In this document: positions 1 to 11,062 of the stretch, piece by piece
How the letters are laid out: each line of letters opens with the position of its first letter
Numbering within the stretch: position 1 is the stretch's first letter
Assembly: GCA_032622095.1 (NCBI GenBank)
Contig: CP136063.1
Coordinates: 62,077,897 to 62,141,896 of the forward strand
Direction: 5' to 3'
Length of the DNA stretch: 64,000 nucleotides
DNA from: Siphonodentalium dalli
Taxonomy: Eukaryota; Mollusca; Scaphopoda; Gadilida; Siphonodentaliidae
Made by a program: the position numbers and the translations under genes
Notes under the pieces: model-generated
What the model was told of the DNA's origin: nothing
Database searches by the model: none
Seen by the model: the letters and a program-made list of their open reading frames with translations, nothing else

Positions 1-61
1 TCATTTCATTTTCACTTCGGATCGCCACTGGACTGTACACTATTTAGTGAACGATAATACC

Positions 62-330
62 CCGATAAAACACAATTATCGGAGAATCGGGCCTTCGGAG
101 TTATAGGTCTTCGGAGAATCGGCCCTTCGGAGTTATAGGGCTTCGGAGTTATAGGTCTTCGGAGAATCGGCCATTCGGAGTTATGGGCTTTCGGAGAATC
201 GGATCTTCGGAGTTCTGGGCCGTCGGAGAATCGGGTCTTCAGAGTTGTGGGCCGTCGGAGAATCGGGTCTTCGGAGTTGTGGGCCTTGGTAGTAATAGGT
301 CTTCGGAGAATCGGTCTGACACCACTCAAT
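62..330. repeat. minisatellite, about 32-bp unit
   Basis: Tandem copies built on tcggagaatcgg...cttcggagtt. The three units from about 197 onward are 32 bp long and differ at a few positions; earlier ones vary in length. Both strands stay open over short stretches (for example RRPITPK-type peptides on the minus strand), but this follows from the periodicity and I see no gene. Confidence 0.85.
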
Positions 331-1690
331 CCGATCAGACGCTCCTAAATTACTATTTCTTTGGCTTCGGGGGTTAAAAATGTTTGATGATTCCAACCGA
401 GGAACACACCCATCAACAGCTTAGGGTGATTAGATATCGATTTATGAAGTTTGCTACTATTGTTTGTGGACCAGCAGCAGAAAACGGATGAAGATGAATA
501 ACTCTAAAATCAAGTGGTAATAATCATTATAGTGGACTAATTACTTAAAACATATATAATATCACTCAACTATCACTGTTTAGAAGGCACGTGCTTTGGA
601 CTATCAAATTTGAGGGGGAAATGGGTCCACAATGGTACAAAGACCTTAATCTAAAGCTTTGCATTCTTTACATTTTGAAAAGCTTTACTGAAATCTGGCA
701 ATATAACTTGTAAGCTTACAAAGTTGATCAAAATAGCGCTGGAAGTAACGGGATACCAGCAATCCTTCATGCAACTTACTCGTTGCGTTTAATTGTACTA
801 GTAGTCACTGTCAGATTCCATCAATCCTGGCGGGCAATCATTTCGGAAACTTGTATACTATAGTATTAATTAGTTTTAAAAAGTTGGTCCGCGACTGCAG
901 AGCTACCTATTGCGTGACGAATTTTTAGTTTTTTGGACAAATTTATTAATGATCCCATCGACGTATATATTTTTAGTATAGGTTCTACGAACACTCATCA
1001 AAAGCATCTAAATAATCGTTTAAATAATCGCACTTCTCAGTTGCATTTCTAAAGTCTTAGAGAAATGTATCTATAAAAGTCTCTCCGCATAAATAAGGGA
1101 TATTATCTCCTTACTAATTTAAATCCGGATTCACTCCAAAAGATTCCACCGTATACCAATTAACTCAGATATACCATTAAATAATTTCAAATTTAGAAGA
1201 AGGAAATGAAATCAGATGCCTATTTTGTGATATTAGTAAAGCTTTCGACAAGGTTTGGCATAAATGATTGATTTTCAAATTACAAAAATGTGGCGTATAG
1301 AGCGGGGGGGGGGGGAGTCTGGAAATAAATTGCACATATAGGGCCCAACAAGTTTTTTTTCGACCCCGATGGACCCACCACCCCATTTGTGCAAAAAAAT
1401 ATTGTTTTCCTCCAAAATTTTGGGGACCCACCCCCCTTTTTCATGTTTTTATCAAAATTTTAGAGGTTTTTTTAGCTGTTCTTCAATAACTGTGTTAACT
1501 ATCTTTCAATCCCATTACACAATTCTTTTTTTTAGTGAAAAGTCTTGCTGTGTACCATTAAGACTCAAGCATTAACATGCTTAATTGGCAAACACAGATC
1601 AGAAAAACGAAAAATAAACTGTATTTCCAGGTGTTTCCTGTTGTTTTCAGAATCTAACAACAATAATAAAGCATTGCGTAGGATAACTCT
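325..1690 (+). repeat. interspersed repeat copy a, carrying a LINE relic
   Basis: This stretch is closely related to 22970-23326 plus 26213-27178, and partly to 54150-54480. It lacks the clear TTAA end seen at 22958 and begins inside the element (cactcaatccgatcagacgctcc). It shows the uninterrupted version of the site (about 635-655, agaccttaatctaaagc) where copy b has received a 2.9-kb transposon. A poly-G run lies near 1302-1313. Confidence 0.8.
1036..1290 (+). pseudogene. LINE reverse-transcriptase fragment (CR1/Jockey type)
   Basis: Plus-strand translation reads SCISKVLEKCIYKSLSAY near 1036-1090. Near 1205-1285 it reads EEGNEIRCLFCDISKAFDKVWH, the finger region and motif A (F-x-D-I-S-K-A-F-D-K-V-W-H) of non-LTR reverse transcriptases. 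Frames are broken between the two blocks and a stop follows shortly after motif A, so it is a dead fragment. The next copy (26570-26860) has the same motif with D replaced by Y (CYISNAFDKVWH). The clade is inferred from the motif flavour only. Confidence 0.8.
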
Positions 1691-2118
1691 GGTGATGATT
1701 GTCAGGCAGAACCTAAATTCGAACTTGATCTGTTTTGGACAAGTAAATTCACATACCAAATTTCATATACCATTCAGTTCAGACTTACTAAAGTTATCAT
1801 CCGGAAACGAAAACTCAAACGGATGGACATATGGACGGACGAACCAATAACATAATACGTCCCATTTACAAACAAATAATTACCAAAGAAACCATTTACA
1901 GGGCTCGGAAAATAGTGTTTTCTGGGCTACTTGAGCACCCAATCGAACCTAGTGTTCGAAAAAAAATGTTGAAAACCCCCCTGCCCTGGTGGTCATATTT
2001 CTTTGAAACAAATGGTTCAAGAATATTTCTATGTTTTATATATGAATTTAAAAAGTCCATGCCCAACCACATGTGCGTTTTCGATACCAGAACACAATTA
2101 GATCTGACCCATGATCAC
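1690..2118 (+). repeat. interspersed repeat (shared with 57583-58093), left part
   Basis: The segment tcaggcagaacctaaattcg through ctggtggtcatatt recurs at 57585-57900. It includes 'ccggaaacgaaaactcaaacggatgg...ggacggacgaacc', a repeat style familiar from molluscs. In this copy the repeat is interrupted after about 2000 and resumes at 4652 (acaggtcagatatc), so the intervening block is an insertion. The 132-residue reading frame over this area has no recognisable domain. Confidence 0.7.
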
Positions 2119-3824
2119 ATCACAGGAGCTTGGAATTTGGTCAAAACCCCTCTTTTATTGGCAGAACCACCACCCGGGACCATAGGTCACGGAAGGAACG
2201 AAACACGAATTTGTTGCCACCCATTTTGAACTCAACTGTATTCCTACAAAAAATATATTTTCACTAAAAACTTTTGGTACCTCTTACACCTTAGATGCCA
2301 ATCTACAACATTCCATAGGTATATTTTTCCAGTTCTTCGAAAACCTCACTTTATTTCGGTAATGTATTGTAAATTCACCAACGAACACAAATCTGCAACA
2401 CCCCCATCACCCGTTGTAGAATCTGAGTAGCGGAAATGGTACCGAAATATGCGGAAACTTTATAACTTTGATCCGGAGACGGATAGCATGAAAGTACCGT
2501 TTATAATTTCGAACATAGCTGCTGATTACATGTTTATTACATGACCGAAACTGATAAATTGTGTCAAATACAATTTAATATATGTAATTCTGCGTCAATC
2601 ATACGTCGTGGTTGGTATAACACAATTTTTAACCAAGAATTCGAAGAGCTCCTGATCAGGTACGTATTGTTGGTCCGATCATAATTAAATTGGTCATGGA
2701 GGTTGACATTGACATGTAGATGGGAACGAATAATTTTGGAGTGAATTCCCCAAGAAACATGACCGCCGTCGGCCATCTTGGATTTCAGCGATAACCCTGC
2801 ATATATAAATCAATAACACTGCCTAGAGCTTTGTCGATGCACCGATCATCGTGAAATTTTCATGGGTCATGACATCGATATCAAAATGAGAACGAATCAT
2901 TGCTATATACTGTAGCATTGGTACGATCATCGTGAAATTATTCATAGAAACATGACCGCCGTAGGATTTCAGCCACTCGTTTCATCGACCATGAAAGTTA
3001 CATTAAGTAATGTTTTTAATATTTTTGTGGGGTATTTTCGACTTTGAGAAAAACAATGCCATAATATGGCGGCTAGCTGTCTTGAATTTCCAATTCATGC
3101 GCACAGGCTATATAATCATATGCCTAAAGCCATTATTTGAGAGTTTTGGTGATGATTCGTTACGAGCCACTAGTGACGTATACAATTTATATATCCTGGT
3201 AGTGATACAATTGACAATACTTATAGTTGCTTATTAAATAAAATTTATGTTAGCGAGTTTATCACTAACTCAAATTTATAAACTAGTTATTCGGTAAACC
3301 AGTTTGCCTTTCAACTTGCACAAATAAAACGTATACCGTAAAGAATACGCAGGATAACATGAAAGAATCTTATTACATTTTGTTACTATATTTGGCATAT
3401 TATGATATAAATGGCGAGCTTTTGTACCCTACATTGACAATTTTGAATTTCGCGAAACTAAACACTCGTTCTATATATCGTTACCTAACTGAAGAAAAAT
3501 GTTTTCTCTCGTCAACTAAGACATGTATTTGTTCGTCAGAACTAGTAAAAAACAGCATTTTATGTGGAAATAATCAAGATATTCTGGCAACGAATATGCA
3601 CCAAAACGCATAAAGGAATCGCTTCATGCATAGGCATATATATACCAGGCCTCCCCCGTGAGTCTATATATCTTTTTTTTCTTCTACTTTATGATATTCG
3701 ATCAGTGGGTTGATTACTATTACTATTATATGATGGATAGTTTAGGTCTATAAACAGATCGCGACAGAGAGAGAGAGAGAGAGAGAGAGAAGAGAGAGAG
3801 ATGAGAGAGAGAGAGAAGAGAGAT

Positions 3825-3895
<71 letters not shown>

Positions 3896-4648
3896 GTGGT
3901 CCCCTTATGACCAATCATTGCAACCAGTAGCATTACCAAGTCAAGTAGTACATAGGCCTACCGGTGCACAACGAACATAAAAAAAACCAATACCACGTGG
4001 TCGTGCCATAAAGAAAATTATATTTAAAATATTTTTACTAATTACCATTCAGTCAAATGAAGAATATCTTCTTGGACAGTCGTCATTTTCATCAGATGAT
4101 AACAGCAGACAGACAAATACAATTTTTTTCAAGAAAATACACAAAACATCAGGATAAGATCATCAAAAACGCGCATAGTATGACGCAAACATAAACTGAT
4201 TTAAGTTTTCTGGCGCCTAAGTTCGAAAACCGCACGCACTTTCAAATATTTTTGAATTTCGCGGGCTTTAAATTTAGGTTTCGATTTTATTTCGTTCCGA
4301 CTTTGTTATTCCGGAAAAATGGTTTTGTGCCATTTGTCATTCAGATTCTACAACGGGTGATGGAGGTGTTGCAGATTTGTGTTCGTTGGTGAATTTACAA
4401 TACATTACCGAAATAAAGTGAGGTTTTCGAAGAACTGGAAAAATATACCTATGGAATGTTGTAGATTGGCATCTAAGGTGTAAGAGGTACCAAATGTTTT
4501 TAGTGAAAATATATTTTTTGTAGGAATACAGTTGAGTTCAAAATGGGTGGCAACAAATTCGTGTTTCGTTCCTTCCGTGACCTATGGTCCCGGGTGGTGG
4601 TTCTGCCAATAAAAGAGGGGTTTTGACCAAATTCCAAGCTCCTGTGAT
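2119..4648. mobile_element. non-autonomous DNA transposon with about 309-bp terminal inverted repeats
   Basis: The block 2119-2427 is repeated as its reverse complement at 4341-4648 (left end ATCACAGGAGCTTGG, right end CCAAGCTCCTGTGAT) with very few differences. CAC lies directly outside both ends (2116-2118 and 4649-4651), a possible 3-bp target duplication. The related repeat at 57583-58093 lacks the insertion. The interior holds a diverged gaccgccgtcggccatcttgg repeat, a GA microsatellite and only short reading frames, so no transposase is visible. Superfamily not assigned. Confidence 0.75.
3766..3893. repeat. (GA)n microsatellite
   Basis: A nearly pure GA dinucleotide run with a few interruptions. 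The apparent SLSLSL reading frames on the minus strand are its artefact. Confidence 0.95.
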
Positions 4649-4651
4649 CAC

Positions 4652-4880
4652 ATTAACAGGTCAGATATCAACTTTCAAAAGAAGTTATCATACGTAGTTT
4701 TTGTCAACATCAGCCTTGCAATATTTCAAACGACTACCTCATATAAAAAGGCGCCCATGCTTCAGTCGAAATAAAACATTAGATAATAAAGATCGGTCTC
4801 AAATGTGAAATTTTTGTGATGGTTTTGTACGTACATCTATTACTAGCACTTAAAGATGGATTATCTCTTCATACAACACA
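4652..4880 (+). repeat. interspersed repeat (shared with 57905-58110), right part plus MITE start
   Basis: Continues the repeat interrupted at about 2000: acaggtcagatatc, aaggcgcccatgct, gtacgtacatctattac. It ends with the first 25-30 bases of the TTAA MITE family (cacttaaagatggattatctcttc), then runs into unrelated sequence. Confidence 0.7.
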
Positions 4881-4909
4881 AAGACAAAACCAAAATAGAG
4901 CCAGCGGAT

Positions 4910-6739
4910 TTAAGGGTATCCTAAACGTGGCAGAGTTTAAATTTCTTTCAATATGGCCGAATTTTGTTTAAAATAATGAGCTCTAATTCACAATAAGGTT
5001 TGCAAAATGGCCACAATGAACCAATAAAATATTCTAATCATAAACATTGTCCCATCTTACAGGAATCTATATATAAAACAAATTATGAAACAATTGTTGT
5101 TTTCAAATTTACACTTTCTTACAGTACTCATATCTGTAAAATTACTGCATGTTTTTAGTATAATAGTTTACCGATATGTGCTATGATATTCCAATATATT
5201 GAGACGGACCTTGCTTTTTCGTTATAATGTTTCTTGTGTCGGAAATTCACCGTGTAAAATATGATCGTATCCGGTCGATTTGCGAAATCAACAACAACAC
5301 TCGAAAAATAGGGAACTTCAATGTTTAGTTAACAGATACTAAAATCTGAGAATATATAGTCACCAACAATTGGCATATTTGAGTACTTTATGGCCAAAAC
5401 TAACCTTAGAACATCGCTGATTTAAATGACAATTTGCTAGAAAAAAGATATTTGAAGGCAAACTTTGACAAAATGGATTGTAAACATCACGTGACTAAAA
5501 ACTGGGAATGCCCTCCGAACGAAATTTCTGACAAGTATGGAATAATAATTTTTGTCTTTAAACATGGCAAAACACCTGAATATGCATTAGATTGACAACC
5601 TAAAACACGGTATTCATATATAAACAGAATTTATTAAATAATATGGCTATCTATCAAGTATTATTTTATTAGAGGGTAGAGATTCCCGGTCTTTCCACAA
5701 CTCTATGTTTAGTGTCGCACGCGTTTCCTTCTTTGGAGAGGTTTGCAGATGCAAACTATTCTTATTAAAATCAATCAAAACAAGGTTACAAGCATCATAC
5801 ACAGCGGAAATAACCCACAACATCTGTAATCCATGCAGGTATAGATAACTGCGCAATCGGTCATCCAATTTAATTTTTAGGGTTGTTGTATTGTTTGATC
5901 AACTTTCTCTGAAAAACAAAAACATGTCGAAATCTCGTTTTGGTTTCGGTTTGATGGATGACTAAATGAGTTCAAAATATTTTTAAAAACAATATTAGGG
6001 TTAATTAAACTATAATTATTTCAAATTACAATATATGCTAGCTTACTATTGTTGTTTTTCAACTGTCTGGGGTAATTTCTGTTAGAAAATATCTGAAGTA
6101 TGAATGTATGCCAGGCCATTTGTGTCAAAATGCATCAGTATAATAAAATATGATGTATCTGATATCGTAGGGAATGTTGGAAATATAGCTTACAGTGTAA
6201 TTTTTTGCTTAAATATGTTAGAAAGTATCAATTGTGCATGAGGTATTTGTGAAATAGGGGCAAAATAGACAGCCTTATACGTCCTTATAATCCAGCTCAC
6301 ATAATTGCCAACTTGGCTTCCCGTACCAAAAATTAGTCCCAAAAAGCAAATGGCCACATAATTGTTTTCAACTGATGGAGGGTGCCTTCAACTCAATGGA
6401 TTTGTAGCTAAAACAGTGAGTTATTTTATAAAATGACGGCCCCTCTCCTCATCCTGGAATTCTAATCTATAAGATGCCACAATAATTATATTTGTTTGCT
6501 TTATTAGTTTTGACTTCTGGTGATTGGCATAATTTCACTAACTTTCCAGTTAATTTTCTTAATCAAATATATCTTTTAAAAATATGGATGTGATGTCAAA
6601 TTTTTTTTCAATCATATTCCTATATCCTTGTGAAATTTCATGTCAATTGGAAACATAGTCTTGCAATGGCTGGCATTTCTCGGAGAGAGGGGTATAAAAA
6701 CTCATTCGGCCATCTTTGTCACGTTTAGGATACCCTTAA
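4910..6739. mobile_element. TTAA-flanked DNA transposon, 1.8 kb, non-autonomous
   Basis: The ends are perfect 16-bp inverted repeats: GGGTATCCTAAACGTG from 4914 and its complement ending at 6735. Each is flanked by TTAA (4910-4913 and 6736-6739), the target duplication of the piggyBac and Kolobok superfamilies. The interior is AT-rich with no long reading frame (a 73-residue minus-strand frame at 5647-5868 is unremarkable), so it would need a transposase in trans. Which superfamily it belongs to is not decided by the ends alone. Confidence 0.75.
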
Positions 6740-7670
6740 TGAGTTGACTATTTTCTTACTCGAGAATGATTTTTATATCTCCACAGGTCATGTCGCAATT
6801 TCCAGTATATGACAAAGTAATCACTACCAAATTCTTAAAAGAAGTTTACATATGGTGTCTACTCAGGAAATTGAGGGGAAGCGAATAATTGGAATGAAAC
6901 GTTGCCAGTTTCATACCCATGCATGTTATCAAACGATCGACATTTCTTTACTTTTTACTGATTAAATTGTCTTATTAAGTTACACAATCAATCTTTATTA
7001 TAAATTCTAGATTATATGCCCATACAGGTATGTGTTTATTATTAACAACATGCATAACTATATATATACTTCTGAAAGAACCCAAATAATTATGTGCATA
7101 CCCATGCATTTAATATACTGCATGCATGGGGACTATGTTTTTTACACATTTTGAGGTACACATGTATGAACATCTGATGAAGCTTCATTCCAATTCAAAT
7201 ACCTATATATAATATCCTAATGATAATCAAATGTCAAAAGACAGCTTGAAATATCAGCACATTATTGGTGTACATATAATACAGTTCTCCATGCAAATGC
7301 GATGCTTATCCACGAGGGAATATTTAGAGGATATTACTTGGTTGGTTTGATATTAGGCCCGATATAAGCGCGAGGTAACCGGATATCAGCCTGGGACCGA
7401 AGGCTGAAATGTAAAACCATATTTCTCGGATGTGTGATAAAATGATATTACTCGGTTTAATGGCAAATTGAAGCGATATTAACATAGTTCGATAATAGGC
7501 CGTTCTGGACAAAAATGTCATAGCTAATTAATCAGGCAAAGTGTTATCAGGTTTGGCGAATACTAAGTTCAACTATTATAGTTATATTCAAGTGGCATAG
7601 TTAAATTTGACAATGCAGAATATACACTAGTTATGGGTAAAGTGCATGCTTGCGCACCCCAATAAGCGAA
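6740..7670. other. no gene seen
   Basis: AT-rich sequence with only short random reading frames and no recognisable repeat end. Confidence 0.5.
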
Positions 7671-7674
7671 TTAA

Positions 7675-7939
7675 ATCACCGAGTCGCGGCCATACTGGAT
7701 TCATCCAGCCCCAGTTCCGCGGTTTAAGTGCTACAGGTCAAAGTTCTGGAGGTGCATTCCATATATATATTCATGATTCCATATCATTATGGAGCTTTTG
7801 GATATTCATGAATCATGAATATTCAAAAGTTCCATATATATGGAATCTGGGACTAATATAGAATATATAACTTTGACCGCTAGCACTTAAACCGCGGAAT
7901 GGGGGCTGGATGAATTCAATAGGGCCGTGACTCAGTGAT
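7675..7939. repeat. foldback (hairpin) element
   Basis: Imperfect inverted repeat: ATCACCGAGTCGCGGCC at the left pairs with GGCCGTGACTCAGTGAT at the right. Arms of about 80 bp include ccgcggtttaagtgct against agcacttaaaccgcgg. A second inner palindrome (ccatatatat...atatatatgg) lies in the middle. Probably a MITE; no clear target duplication. Confidence 0.7.
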
Positions 7940-8061
7940 CTCACTTATGCACAGCCACATTGCAATCTCAATACGGCAGCACATAAACGTTATCCATATA
8001 CAATTCAGTGCAGCCTTTTGCACAAGCTTATTTTATTCAATAGTCGTACAACTAAGCCTTT

Positions 8062-8479
8062 CTAAAGCCCCTTACACATGGCGTTTGTGCTGGCGCGGCA
8101 TGCCGCGAGTATCGTCCGATACGCCGACAGAGCACACTGTATGCAATGGGTATACTATCACACGGTGTGCGGTGCGGGTGACACCGCAGAAAACGCAGGA
8201 AATGTACCTAGAAAATGTTGCTGCAAGATAACATCGCTTTCCTAATCGCGCGTTTTTCTCTGTGGTTATTTGGTAAATTCCGCCGTTTAATTGCAGTGGC
8301 GGTATAATAGAACACTGGAAGCACGAGTTTTCAGTCCAGGTCAGTGTAGGGCTGTGATTGTGCATCGCTTCACCAAGAAGTCATTTTAAACAAAAATACG
8401 CGAATAGCAATGAAACCATGATATCAGCGGAAACATATATACGAGTAACCGCAGAAAAAGCCGTATGTAAGGGCCTTAA
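8062..8479. mobile_element. possible MITE with AAGCCCCTTACA ends
   Basis: Left end AAAGCCCCTTACACATGGC and right end GCCGTATGTAAGGGCCTT are imperfect inverted complements about 415 bp apart. The interior is GC-richer than its surroundings (gcgcggcatgccgcg, acaccgcag). No clean target duplication seen, so this call is tentative. Confidence 0.4.
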
Positions 8480-9398
8480 GTGGACGATATAACTGCAGTA
8501 TCTACACCAATTTGAGTGCTAATTGACTTCATTACCATGACATGTGGTACCATGATTAATCATTCATATGAACGGAGAAACAAACATGCATGGTACCATC
8601 TTGTGCGACGCTGTGTTTGGTTCATTTTTGTAAAATACGTGTTCGTTGTGCATCTTCTAACAAATTCACGAAACGGCGATATCCACATTAAACTCTTATC
8701 GATAAATATAACTATACGGATTCAATTCAGGATTTGCCGAACCTGGTTACAGTGTTTCGAAATATAAATTCCTTTGGTTCAGAATTATATCAAAGCTCTG
8801 ATATTCTTTCGAATACCACGAATTCCAAATAGATCGAATGATCAACACAAATTATATCGATCATTGGATAGATATTTGTGGATGGGGGGGGGGGGTCATG
8901 ATATTCCCACGTCCTCAATGTGTATTGATGTTGCCACTAAACGTCATTCGACTACCGCATCCCTGTACAGATTATGCATCGGTATTGATAACCTCAATCC
9001 ATAGAAAAACAAAGGCTATGTTAGGAAACGGAAGCTTTTTTTCAGCTATAGTTAACATGGAAGAAAAATGACAGGACAGTGTCGTGTCTATATAACCATA
9101 TAACGCTTTATATACATCTGGAATCAGCGCCATCAATTCTGGAATTGCCATATTTTTCTTCCGGGATCTGGCACAAATAGGTTCAGGAACATTGAACAAA
9201 TCCCCCCCAGCTTTGACTTATATATATATTTTTTAGACTTCTGTAGATATCGTTGACGGTGTAGACAATATATTCGTCATCATTAAAATAGCAATAACAT
9301 CTATTCTTTGTCTTAATTGGGGGGAAGCCGGTGTTTTTCTGCCTTGTCGGTGTAGGGTGCGGTGAAATTATAAACTCACTTAATCTCTTTCTGTGATG
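8480..9398. other. no gene seen
   Basis: AT-rich, short reading frames only, with a poly-G run near 8885-8895. Confidence 0.5.
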
Positions 9399-9769
9399 TG
9401 TGCATATATGTGGCAGTCCTGATAATTATGCATGTATAGTTTACAACTTTAGTTCTGTTGAGCAATAGGTCTGACTTTATGTTCATTTGGATGCATTTTA
9501 GACTATATTCTTGGGGAAATTAAATGAGTGAAATTTATCATTGGTGGGAAATGTTGAGATACCAAGTTCAACAAACGACCTATGGTAATTTTGTTATTGA
9601 ATAAATGGTGTGGAATTTATATGTGAACGAATATACGACAATTGTTACTCTGATCTGTGGTGAGTAGTCAAATGTACCGTATACATAAGGGTCGTGATGA
9701 TATAAGGTGCAACAGCAGCCAGATACTTGAGACCGAACAGTTTGACTTTCCGCCATTCTTTATATTATA

Positions 9770-10230
9770 ATACAATTATGCCGTGGTCATTTGCCACATT
9801 TTCTAAAAATGTTCGGACCGAGCACATGTTCGACACTTTTTCGGACCACTTTTACGAACTCGACCTAAAAAACTTTCGGCCCAAAATGTTCGTCCAGCTA
9901 GCCAGTTGCAAATTTTGGGTCATTTGCCACATTTTCCCAAATTTTCCTGACCGAACAGAGCGGGAATTTTTATTTAACAAAATTTTCGGCTCAAAAAGTT
10001 CGGCCCAGTTGGCCATTTATGAATATGGGACGTTTTGCCACATTTTCCCAAATTTTCCCGACGAGCACAGTGAAAACTGAAATTCGACCCAAAATTTGTC
10101 CGCCCAAACTTTTTGGCCGAGGTGGTCCCGGATTTTTTTTCACAGGAGATTTCGTCTCGCCTTAAGACGTTGCCATGGTCATTTGTCACATTTCCCAATT
10201 TTTTTGAATACGGAATAAGGAATAAGTAAC
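9770..10230. repeat. degenerate tandem repeat (tttgccacattttcccaaattttcc)
   Basis: Blocks containing catttgccacattttc...ttcggcccaaaa...gttcg recur about every 120-170 bp and are present again in copy 2 (about 14608-15070). Short reading frames on both strands are not convincing genes. Confidence 0.6.
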
Positions 10231-10315
10231 GGAATTCACGCTGCTGTTTTAGAGAAATAAGCACCGGGACGAGAATTAGCGATTTATTATGAGTGTTCCG
10301 TTATTTATCACGTGA

Positions 10316-10556
10316 CCGAGTTTAGTGGCCCTGTGATTGTATTGTTTTATTTCATAGTTATAATCGATAATCAGTCTGTATAATTAACGTTTATTTGTGA
10401 CATTACTCAATAAAACTCCTGGTCTCTGTTAAAGATGGATTATCTCTTCATACAACAATTCTGAAATAGTTCGCGGGTTTAAAATAATGATTATGAATTG
10501 AAGACCCCTGTCCGGAAACGCTTCTATTAATTAATATTTATTTTATTTCGAATATA
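10316..10556 (+). mobile_element. MITE fragment, MITE inserted in MITE
   Basis: An internal piece of the TTAA MITE (gtataattaacgtttatttgtgac...ggtctctg) runs to TTAA at 10429-10432. The outer end of a second copy starts there (AGATGGATTATCTCTTC at 10433) and is truncated near 10556. The full-length family has a TTAA at this internal point (ctgttaacag), so one copy appears to have inserted into another. The same structure is duplicated at 15155-15395. Confidence 0.65.
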
Positions 10557-10739
10557 ACACTTTGAACAAATGCCTGTGTCTATATGGCATATAAACCCAG
10601 AAGAATACACAATTCCCTCGTCAAACCCGGCACATTTATGATGCTTCTGTCCGCTGCCGTGTCACTGCTGTAGATATTAAATTATGTGTTTGTTGAATTC
10701 CAAGACATTGACGTAAGACGGTGTGTTCTAATTTGTGAA

Positions 10740-11062
10740 TCTCCCACGTGGATCCTCATGTGGAATCAGTGAATTCCTTGATGCCCTGTCGACACTCATA
10801 AGGTTTGACGCCGCTGTGTGGCCTCTTCTTGTATAGTCAGTCTATTCTCATTACGGCGTCTCTCCCGTGTGGATCCTCGATTGGAATTTGGTGAATGCCT
10901 TGCTGCCCTGTCGACACTGATAATGTTTGATGCTGTTGTGTGGTCTTGTGTGTAAAGCTAGACTATTCGTGATACGGCGTCTCTCCCGTGTGGATCCTCA
11001 TGTTTACCCTTGAATTATTGGGAACAGTTAATGCTTTGCTGGCATTTATTTTTTATGTGTAA
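10740..11062 (-). pseudogene. decayed C2H2 fingers, 3' end of zinc-finger copy 1
   Basis: Minus-strand translation gives finger debris such as HYQCRQGSKAFTKFQSRIHTGETP with stops and frameshifts, including linkers (RIHTGETP) and H-x3-H spacing. It lies immediately downstream of the open array, so the ancestral gene was longer at its C-terminus. Confidence 0.65.

Noticed and set aside
3726-3939. SLSLSL-repeat proteins
   Set aside because: Translation of a GA microsatellite.
9727-10264. Protein of 96-117 residues duplicated at 14565-15103
   Set aside because: Lies in a degenerate tandem repeat; open frames on both strands differ between copies because of indels.
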